From Rhodocollybia butyracea (lineage: Eukaryota > Basidiomycota > Agaricomycetes > Agaricales > Omphalotaceae), in contig JADNRY010000032.1 of the NCBI GenBank assembly GCA_015501585.1, forward strand, positions 310,001 through 374,000: a stretch of DNA of 64,000 bases, written 5' to 3'. Position numbers and translations under genes: made by a program. Below the pieces are notes generated by a model. It was not told where the DNA came from, ran no database searches, and worked only from the letters and a program-made list of their open reading frames with translations. Below are positions 57,097-64,000 of the stretch, piece after piece (position 1 is the first letter of the stretch; each line of letters starts with the position of its first letter).

Positions 57097-60078
57097 TCAG
57101 TTAAAGAGAATTCCTAGACTGTTACGGAATTTCTGAAACTTGACAAGTGCAAGGTTCTTCGTGAGAAGATCTGCAACATTATCATCAGTAGGAACATAGA
57201 AGAGTTCTATTTCTTTTGATTCGATGCGTTCTCTGATATAATGATATCGTATATCAATATGCTTGGTTCTTCTTTCTTGTACAGGATTAGATCCCAGAAA
57301 GATTGATCCTTGATTATCACCACATAAGGGCAATACAGCGATAGTAATTCCAATCTCAGAAAAGAGAGACTTGAGCCACATAAGTTGTCTACACGAATCA
57401 GATAAAGCCATGTATTCAGCTTCAGTCGATGAAAGAGCAACTGTTTTCTGTTTGTGAGAAGTCCAGCAGATTGGACCTGTGGCAAGTTTGATAATCATCC
57501 CAGTATGGGATTTTCGATCATCTGGATCTGACGCCCAGTCAGAATCACAATAGGCTAAGAAGCCATGGTCAGATCTACCATCAAAGACAAGTACGTAAGT
57601 AGAAGTCCCAATTAAGTAGCGCACAATGTAAAGTGCTTTGGCCAGGTGGTCTGGGTTTGGATTCGCCGAATACTGTGAGAGTTTTATAACGGCATAAGCA
57701 ATGTCGGGTCGGGTGCCTAGCATCAGATACAATAAAGATCCAATTACGCTTTGGAAGCGTTGTCTAAGTTTGGCATCTACACGACCAGTGTTTGCACGAG
57801 GAACCCAGGATGAAGGTAATGGGGTTGGGGTAGCTTTGGCATTAGTTAATCCAAAACGTTCTATGACCTTTCGAAGATAAGGTTGTTGGTCAAGTGTTAA
57901 GACACGTTTGGAACGATCCCGTGTAATCCGCATTCCAAGGAACTCAGTTGGTTCTCCTAGATCACGACATTCCCATAATTTCATAAACTCGTTTTTCTTT
58001 TTAAGAACAAGATCTTTGTCCTTGCCAAGAAAGAGTGCGTCATCAACATAGATGATGGCAGTTACGGTTTTGCCATTTGATTTAAAGACGTATACACCAG
58101 CATCTGAAGAGCAGCGCTTAAATCCCAATTTTCCCATGGAGGCGTTACATTCCTTCCACCAGGATAAGCTAGCTTGTTTCAGTCCGTATAATGCACGATG
58201 TAACCGCCATACTTTCGGTGTGCCTTCTTTAATGAAGTCTTTAGGTTGTTCCATGTAGATCTCTTCATCTAGCTTGCCATAAAGAAAAGCCTGTTTGACG
58301 TCAAGAGCCTGGATTTCCCAGTCCTCTAATGCGGCTAAAGCTAGGAGAGTTCGTACAGTTTCAAACCGGGCAACCGGTGAGAACAACTCATTATAATCCA
58401 CACCTTCTACTTGTGAAAAACCTTTTGCTACGAGTCGGGCTTTATAGCGACCGTCAGATTTTTTAGTAAAAACCCATCGACAACGGATAGGTTTGCGACC
58501 TTTTGGTAGATCAACTACTTCAAAGACATTTCGTTTCTTCAAACCATCGATCTCATCTTTGCATGCTTGATCCCATTTCTTTCTTTCAGCAGATGGTAAA
58601 TGACGATATGATGTTGGAGAAATCCAATTATCAGGATTATTCCTAGCGGCTTCGTGTTTAGCCGGTATCATTTCACTGTCAAGATCTGTGATAAAAGATG
58701 ATTCTTCTAGGGAATCGGAGATTGCTTGCGAAAGAAGGTATTTTTGTAATTCAACTCCCCCTTCCTGAGCTAGTTTAGTCAGAAGTGCTTCCTCTTCTAT
58801 GTCAGAATCCGGAGTAGCGCCTGGAGGTGGCGGTGTGACCATACGGTCATCAGGATTCAATGGACGTGGTGGTGGAACCGGTGGTGGAACTTGATCAGGA
58901 ACTATATTGCGAGCAGGCACAAGTCCACGTCTAGCGTGTCCAAAGCGCTCAGCACGTTCTTCACGATCAGCTTGTCGGCTCCAAGTGCCAGGCGTGGGTA
59001 TCATGCCAGGGCGCAAGGGTGCACGACGTTCTCTAGTGGGGTTCACACGTTTCCATGCTTCAACGTCTTCGGGACGGTAGCTGAATGGATTAGGATCGGG
59101 AGCAGGTGGTGAAGGGTCTCTTGCTTGAGGTGGAGGGGTGGGTGATCGAGATGGTACCGGAGGATTGGGATTTGGAGCATCATCATCACCAGGCAGATCT
59201 GGATCTGGGCCAGCTGGTGGACTGTGCGGTCCATTTTCCGGTTCAGTAAACGGTTGTGGTTGATCTTCCGGGAATTCCGGATCAAATGGAATGTCTGCAC
59301 CTTTACCATTTGAAGGTTGCGAAGGTTTCACAGGCGTGGGGGCAACAGGTATAGCGGGTTTTACTCCAGAATCAGATTCGGATTTGCACCGTGGAAACCA
59401 TTTCTCATAGAAAGTTGCTTGTGCAGCATGCACTACGGAATTATCGCTACGCATGAATAGATATCCTTTGCTTCCTTGGTCATATCCAATGAAAGTCATC
59501 GCTTCAGAGTGTGGGGATTGCTTATTTTTTCGCTTGTCAATAGGAATAAAGACATAAGCGCCACAGCCAAAGGTTCTGAAGTACGAGACATCAGGTTTCT
59601 TTTTGAGAAAACCTTCAATTGGTGTCTTCCAGTTCAATCGACGGATCGGTGTGCGGTTGTACACATGTACTCCTGTGGAATATGAAAATTGCCACCAGGA
59701 CTCCGGGCAGCATGCATGGTGTCGCATGGCTTCGGATTTTTCCATGAGTGTACGGTTGATACGTTCCGCTCTACCATTCTGTTGATGAACATAAGGTTCG
59801 GACATTTGAATATCAATACCCTCAGACTTGAGAAAGGAAGTAAATTCCTTTGAGATAAGTTCTCCCCCTCGATCAATGCGGAAACGCACAAGTTTGCGTC
59901 CAGTTTGCTTTTCAGCCCAAGATTTGAAATCCTTGAAGGCTTGAAACGCTTCTGATTTTTGTCGCAGCATGATCGAAGTAGCATGAGAAGAGCAGTCATC
60001 CAGCAGAGTGATCACAAATTTAAATTTATGATAAGAGACGGTTGGGATTTCAACCAAATCTGCATGAATTAAATCCAT
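57097..60078 (-). CDS. pol: copia Pol: integrase, reverse transcriptase, RNase H
   Basis: Open for 993 codons from the first ATG. The pol frame continues upstream without ATG to about 60165, where CKGCALGK is the end of the GAG-pre-integrase zinc finger. Integrase: HAD (D7), FRIDRGGE (D69) and NGRAERINRT (E105), a D,D35E core. A Pro-rich linker of about 200 residues follows. Reverse transcriptase: CRWVFTKK, ALDVKQAFLYG, LYGLKQASLSWW and catalytic YVDD. RNase H: AYCDSDWASDPDDRKS, ALSSTEAEYMAL and KHIDIRYHYIRE. The frame ends FRNSLGILFN. All late-domain motifs look intact. The missing N-terminal portion means no protease is encoded and gag-pol cannot be made as one polyprotein without a frame change. 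Confidence 0.9.
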   Translation of the reverse strand: MDLIHADLVEIPTVSYHKFKFVITLLDDCSSHATSIMLRQKSEAFQAFKDFKSWAEKQTGRKLVRFRIDRGGELISKEFTSFLKSEGIDIQMSEPYVHQQNGRAERINRTLMEKSEAMRHHACCPESWWQFSYSTGVHVYNRTPIRRLNWKTPIEGFLKKKPDVSYFRTFGCGAYVFIPIDKRKNKQSPHSEAMTFIGYDQGSKGYLFMRSDNSVVHAAQATFYEKWFPRCKSESDSGVKPAIPVAPTPVKPSQPSNGKGADIPFDPEFPEDQPQPFTEPENGPHSPPAGPDPDLPGDDDAPNPNPPVPSRSPTPPPQARDPSPPAPDPNPFSYRPEDVEAWKRVNPTRERRAPLRPGMIPTPGTWSRQADREERAERFGHARRGLVPARNIVPDQVPPPVPPPRPLNPDDRMVTPPPPGATPDSDIEEEALLTKLAQEGGVELQKYLLSQAISDSLEESSFITDLDSEMIPAKHEAARNNPDNWISPTSYRHLPSAERKKWDQACKDEIDGLKKRNVFEVVDLPKGRKPIRCRWVFTKKSDGRYKARLVAKGFSQVEGVDYNELFSPVARFETVRTLLALAALEDWEIQALDVKQAFLYGKLDEEIYMEQPKDFIKEGTPKVWRLHRALYGLKQASLSWWKECNASMGKLGFKRCSSDAGVYVFKSNGKTVTAIIYVDDALFLGKDKDLVLKKKNEFMKLWECRDLGEPTEFLGMRITRDRSKRVLTLDQQPYLRKVIERFGLTNAKATPTPLPSSWVPRANTGRVDAKLRQRFQSVIGSLLYLMLGTRPDIAYAVIKLSQYSANPNPDHLAKALYIVRYLIGTSTYVLVFDGRSDHGFLAYCDSDWASDPDDRKSHTGMIIKLATGPICWTSHKQKTVALSSTEAEYMALSDSCRQLMWLKSLFSEIGITIAVLPLCGDNQGSIFLGSNPVQERRTKHIDIRYHYIRERIESKEIELFYVPTDDNVADLLTKNLALVKFQKFRNSLGILFN

Positions 60079-60773
60079 AGGGTTGGATGCTCGTTTCTCG
60101 GACTTAGGATATGCTTTGGAGGCAGCCTTTCCAAGCGCGCAACCTTTGCATGGAGATTCTTTATCTGGGACGGAGTAAGAAGAGTAGCATCTCGAGAAAG
60201 GATTGTCATTGCAAGACTATCCCATTGAGTAGGTAAGGCGGCCAAGAGAATCATAGCTTTTACCGGTTCGGGAAGAATGAGACCAGAGCCGTCAAGGCGG
60301 GAGAAGGTGGAGTTCAAAGATGCTAGAGCGAGAGTAGGGTCATTTCTTCCGTCGATTTGGAAGTTAATGGCCTCTTTGAAGATGCCAAAAGTGCCGGCAG
60401 AGCCGGGTTTGCCATAGATCTTTTTGATTTCGTCCCATGTTTCGCCAGATTCAGTCTTTAGGACAGTAGCCCTGATGTCATCAGGAAGTCGGAGGGCAAT
60501 TAAGCCCATGGCTTGGTCGTCAAGACTGTCCCAGTCTTCAATCTCTTTCTGCCGTTCAGCAGTGGTGGTCTCAACATCTTCATTAGCCTTGTAAGTGCCA
60601 GCAGCAACTTCAGAGGCGCTTGCCTTGCGGAATGTTGGTTTGGGGCGAGGGATTCGTCCACTTGTGACAGACCAACAACGAGAGGCTCTAAGGAGCGCTG
60701 TCATTGAACTGGACCAGGAGGGGTAGTTAGCCCCATTGAGGAGAGGAACACTAGAGAGGTTTGAGAGAGACAT
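60069..60773 (-). CDS. gag: copia Gag, truncated
   Basis: 234 codons starting MSLSNLSSVPLLNGANYPSW, the usual start of a copia-type capsid region, with LPDDIRATVL, GETWDEIKKIYG and LLAALPTQWDSLAMTIL. After LLTPSQIKN the frame enters the pre-integrase region in the wrong phase and ends HPTLWI. The CCHC zinc knuckle expected after this point is absent. The junction lies near 60165-60175. The product would be a capsid-like protein without its nucleic-acid-binding end. Confidence 0.85.
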   Translation of the reverse strand: MSLSNLSSVPLLNGANYPSWSSSMTALLRASRCWSVTSGRIPRPKPTFRKASASEVAAGTYKANEDVETTTAERQKEIEDWDSLDDQAMGLIALRLPDDIRATVLKTESGETWDEIKKIYGKPGSAGTFGIFKEAINFQIDGRNDPTLALASLNSTFSRLDGSGLILPEPVKAMILLAALPTQWDSLAMTILSRDATLLTPSQIKNLHAKVARLERLPPKHILSPRNEHPTLWI

Positions 60774-61486
60774 GTTTTGATAAGGTTCTAGAAAAAGTAG
60801 AGCAACAGTCAGTGACGTGCTTCCACAAGTTATGAACTCAGATCACAACAACAGAGTCAGAAACCCGTGACAAGTGTTTTCAGTGTTGATCGCATATAAT
60901 TATCCATCCATTTTCCATCCACTGATCCGATCATTCCAATTCGGACTCAGTCACTTAAGTTGATCGGAACACAAATAGGGTAACTGAATGCCAAGAATAT
61001 GCGTTTAGTCAACGTTCAGATGTGCTTTGCAGCACAATCGAACAGTATCCCTTCAGCATGTGAAGAACTTAAGGCAAGCAGCAGGTAGGTAATGTGTATG
61101 TACAATTATTCTACGAAGGCCAAGAACCCAATGATCGTTCGCAGTTTGCCAGCGGATGCACATGAACGCTTTTATGGCTATTATAGCGGTGACCCCAAGT
61201 CTACCTGGCAGGGAATAAAACCCTAAAGGGAATGCCATCACAGCAAAGCCCTTAAACAGTTCGTTCGATCATTGGGTGCCTATGTAAATACATGTGTGTG
61301 TCAGTGTGCAAAGTCATGTATATTTTTGAACAATGCAGGAATGGAGAGAAATGCGATCCATGAATGTTACCATGTACCATGACCAGCTATGCACAACACG
61401 CGAACTTCGTACACTCCAGGAATGAGCGTTGGACGTTCATTGAACACTGTCTAACCAAGTGCAGTAAGCACAATGGAGGGCACAAC
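60774..61486 (-). other. Untranslated leader of the copia element
   Basis: About 710 bp between the primer-binding site and the gag ATG. No long open frame; it presumably carries the packaging signal. Confidence 0.6.
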
Positions 61487-61516
61487 ATGTGTTGAAGCGA
61501 TCCGGGGCCCATAACC
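61487..61516 (-). promoter_or_regulatory. Primer-binding site, half-tRNA(iMet) type
   Basis: Directly next to the 5' LTR. Read on the plus strand it is GAAGCGATCCGGGGCCCATA followed by ACC, which looks like the D-arm to anticodon-loop half of initiator tRNA-Met (CCCATAACC is its anticodon loop). Element RNA would therefore pair with the internal part of that tRNA, as in Drosophila copia, and not with its 3' end. Confidence 0.7.
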
Positions 61517-62034
61517 TGTAGAAACAGCGGTCAGTCAACACAAGGTCGACAGCATACTCACCTGGAAGTGTAAGGGTGTTTACAGGAGTTTGTAAGAGTG
61601 CTTGTTGAGAGCAGAACAAGTGTCCAGACGAATAGTAGGATTCTTGGTTATTGTTACAGGAAAATATCTACAGTATTTATACTACAGAATATAATAAACC
61701 CTATAACAATGTATGAGTCTACTTGAGTCGTACTGCTAAACATAGTGCATATACATGTGCATAATGTACCCTAGAAGATGGAGTCCGTATGGTAATTCTA
61801 TAGGTAATGTTCATAGGTACTGCAAGGCAGCGTACAAGCTATGTATCATAAGACTAATAGCGAATGGCATAATTGACTACATCTATACGAACCTGCGTAG
61901 AGGCTGCGTCTAGTGTTTGAGGGTGAGTTTCAACATAGCATATATCGACAGTTCATCGATCGTATAGCAAGTGCGTCTAGTCGACTCACATTACTGATTA
62001 GATACGACTCATAAGCGGTAATCTAGTTTCAACA
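61517..62034 (-). repeat. 5' LTR of the copia element
   Basis: 518 bp, apparently identical to the other LTR. The likely promoter box TATAAATA is on the minus strand at 61674-61681. Confidence 0.95.
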
Positions 62035-62039
62035 GCAAC
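62035..62039. repeat. Target-site duplication, right copy (GCAAC)
   Basis: It directly follows the LTR end TTTCAACA and is followed by TTGTGAGAAACACAG, the continuation of N-D. Confidence 0.9.
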
Positions 62040-64000
62040 TTGTGAGAAACACAGAATTCCCAAGTGGTAGTGAGAGTTGGAATTGATTGAGCATCCCATT
62101 GAGATGCCAGCAAGTGTGACATCTGGCACTGTGCTATACCTGCTGGGTCATCCAAAAATTGAAATTCTGCCAATGCTTTTTGGACATCTTGATTATTGGG
62201 ACTATCAAGGGCGACAGATACTTCTCCAGCCCAGTACAAGGCATCAGCAGTGCGCTTTGGTTCTGACACTTGTAAAAATGCTGCTCGGGCAAGATGAAAC
62301 TGCTTTATGGCCTCTTCAAACTGAGCAAGGCCCCTCAAATTTTGACCATTCCAATACAGTGCTTCAGCATACCACTTCTTGTCCTCTGACTCCTTGGAGA
62401 GCTCCAAAGCATGCTGTACCACCTCCAACCGTGGGCGTGTTTCATACTGGTGCTCTGATAGGATAAGGAGAGTGCCAATTATATCTGGATCAGCTGCTGT
62501 GGTTTCCAAGAGGATTCCTTGTAGGTTTGCTTCCTCCAAGGAACGTGCATTTTTGTGGGCCAAGTAGTTGCTTGTCCCCACGGATGCATTGTGCTCCTTG
62601 AGAAATGCACATGCCATCTGGACTGTTGATTCCCGGATATTTACAGGGAACCGGTCGGGATGAAGAACATACCGACGGATTACTGGGAGGACAACATAAG
62701 TGTCTGCACGCTTCTCCACCAAAGAAGTGTCAAGGAGTGTCCCTAGTCCCGACATAATAGTGGCAGGTGGTACAGTATCACGTGCCCACCACTGAGACAA
62801 GGCTTTCAATGTAGTTCCTACAGGCAATAGGGCAAGTACAGCAAGTAGTTTTGCAGCACTAGGAGAGTCCTTCATAGGTTGACTCTCAACTGATAAGCCT
62901 ATACAGATGTCCATACTCTGTTCTGCACTCCAACCAAGGTTCATTACTGTAGTTCCACCCTGTTTGTACTGCTCCAGAAGCTCTGCTGGTGTAGTGCCCA
63001 AGTTCATCCCAAGTCCTGCCAGCAATGTTATAGCTAGTGGCATATGGCCAACCTCATCAAGCAATAAGGCTAACTCAGGGCTTTGACCTCCAACAGGATC
63101 AATTTTATCATAGATGCACTTTGAGGCTTCTTTGTCAACAGCCTCCAAATGGACAGATTCCCAATGTATACCATGCCCAGGTGGTTGGGATGACCGCATA
63201 GTGACAAAGAGTGCAACATGGTCAAGCTTTGCAAGTTGCAACAGGATATCCTGTACCTCTGTCCGGCTATGGAGATTCCAGGGAGTTTCAAAGTTGTCAA
63301 GCAAGAGGATAATGGGAGATGTTGAAGACTCTAGATCATATAGGATATCACGAAGCGGGTCTCCTGTGTTAAGAGACAATCCAAGGGACTCATAGAGAGT
63401 ATCCTTGAGCAAGGATACAGAAGTACCCTTGACGCATGGCACCCAGACACGGTTTCTCTCCCAAAATGTTTTACAACAGAGGGGTGATTGAGAACGGTGC
63501 GGGCTATAGATGTTTTTCCCATGCCTCCTGGTCCTAGGAGGCAAATCCGAGCCATAGTGGTCCTCTGAGAGACCAGTGTATTTACAAAGTCATCGACGAT
63601 GGTGTCACGCCCAAAAAAGATCTCTGGAGCAACCGGAATGACCCCTCGTCTAGGTCTAGAACCATTCAAATCATCACCTTGATTCCTCTTGTCGAGGATA
63701 GCTCGGACATCTGCAATGCCTTGCTCAATCCTCTGGTTACTCTCTTGAAGCTCCTGTACAGCCTGTCTAAAAAACGTATCAATCTGCTTCGTAAGATGCT
63801 CGAGCGCATCGGCGTCTGCAATTTGGCGTGAAAACTGTGGGAACCATGAGAACAGCCGTTTCAACAAAATATACGCTCACATGGAAGCTCTCCAGCGCAT
63901 TGCCTAGACGTCCCACACATTCCTGTACTTTATCCTCGTTCAAGCGTCGAAATAGTATGACCAGAATTGCGTTCTGCTTTACAATCTCGGTCAGTTTAGA
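62040..64000 (-). pseudogene. NLR N-D, 5' part (runs off the right edge)
   Basis: Exon 4 continues off the window and ends at 63881 (ECVGRLGNALESFH). Exon 5 starts at 63834 (FSRQIADADALEHL) and holds FFGRDTIV and P-loop GPGGMGKTS. A one-base deletion near 63455 (GGGAGAGAAACCGT where N-C has GGTAGGGAGAACCGT) breaks the frame just after the P-loop. The next frame carries RVWVPCVKGTSVSLLKDTL, Walker B IILLLDNFE, GHMPLAITL and the first TPRs, and then runs into the LTR at 62034. Close to N-C throughout, including the coiled-coil start. It was therefore broken twice, by the deletion and by the copia insertion; the order of the two events is unknown. Confidence 0.85.

Larger units (their letters stand above)
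56484..62034 (-). mobile_element. Ty1/copia LTR retrotransposon inserted in N-D, internally deleted
   Basis: 5,551 bp with 518-bp LTRs that look identical along their whole length. In element orientation (minus) the LTR starts TGTTGAAAC and ends GTTTCTACA. It is flanked by GCAAC at 56479-56483 and 62035-62039; N-C has the uninterrupted AAGCAACTTGTGAGAAAC. A primer-binding site, gag, integrase, reverse transcriptase, RNase H and a polypurine tract are present in the copia order (integrase before reverse transcriptase). The zinc knuckle, protease and most of the pre-integrase zinc finger are missing, with gag and pol left in different frames. Confidence 0.95.

Noticed and set aside
58052..59785. 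Plus-strand frames inside the copia element
   Set aside because: Short antisense shadows of pol without motifs.
61487..61516. Possible tRNA gene
   Set aside because: Only the 5' half of initiator tRNA is present and it abuts the LTR, so it is the primer-binding site.
62009..62040. A natural C-terminus of N-D ending KLLLKLDYRL
   Set aside because: The last residues come from the LTR; the true continuation lies beyond the element at 56483.

Overview
This is eukaryotic DNA, most likely from an agaricomycete (mushroom-forming basidiomycete) fungus. Genes are split by many short introns (about 47-65 bp, GT-AG, with one conserved GC-AG). It carries NB-ARC/TPR proteins of the fungal NLR type, a Ty1/copia element, hAT-like and other small inverted-repeat elements, a TET/JBP-like oxygenase of the kind expanded in agaricomycetes, and degenerate Rgp1-like sequence. 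The species cannot be named from the sequence. All family assignments come from motifs read by eye; no database was searched.

Layout. 1-8.6 kb is a graveyard: the edge of a 2-oxoglutarate/Fe(II) oxygenase gene, a broken DDE integrase gene, a broken BTB-like gene, a 22-bp minisatellite and a degenerate Rgp1-like copy. 8.6-29 kb holds two small secreted-protein genes (S1, S2), a frameshifted NLR (N-A), several small DNA transposons and diverged duplicates of blocks seen again to the right. From about 29.3 kb to the right edge the window is a tandem array of three units of about 11.3-11.8 kb. Left to right, each unit has: a secreted-protein gene (S, minus strand); a three-exon gene for a modular repeat protein (R, plus strand); an NLR gene (N, minus strand, convergent with R); short unrecognised exons upstream of N; a degenerate Rgp1-like block (Y, plus); and an unrecognised block (Z, best read on minus).

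State of the genes. Of four NLR genes only N-B (32.6-35.6 kb, about 955 aa in five exons) reads open throughout. N-A, N-C and N-D each carry a different single-base deletion. N-D is also split by a 5,551-bp copia element with 518-bp LTRs that look identical and a 5-bp target duplication (GCAAC); the matching site in N-C is empty. The copia element lacks the zinc knuckle, protease and most of the pre-integrase domain, so it looks non-autonomous although recently inserted. S3 and S5 are intact secreted proteins with lysine/arginine-rich, NLS-like C-terminal tails; S4 is a multiply frameshifted pseudogene. All three R genes are open.

Possible system. S (secreted, possibly nucleus-directed), R (repeats bearing PPxY, acidic-dileucine and Cys-rich motifs plus a C-terminal hydrophobic stretch) and N (STAND/NLR receptor) are amplified together as one unit. 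That co-amplification with rapid decay suggests an allorecognition, defence or interaction locus. This is an inference from layout; no function has been shown.
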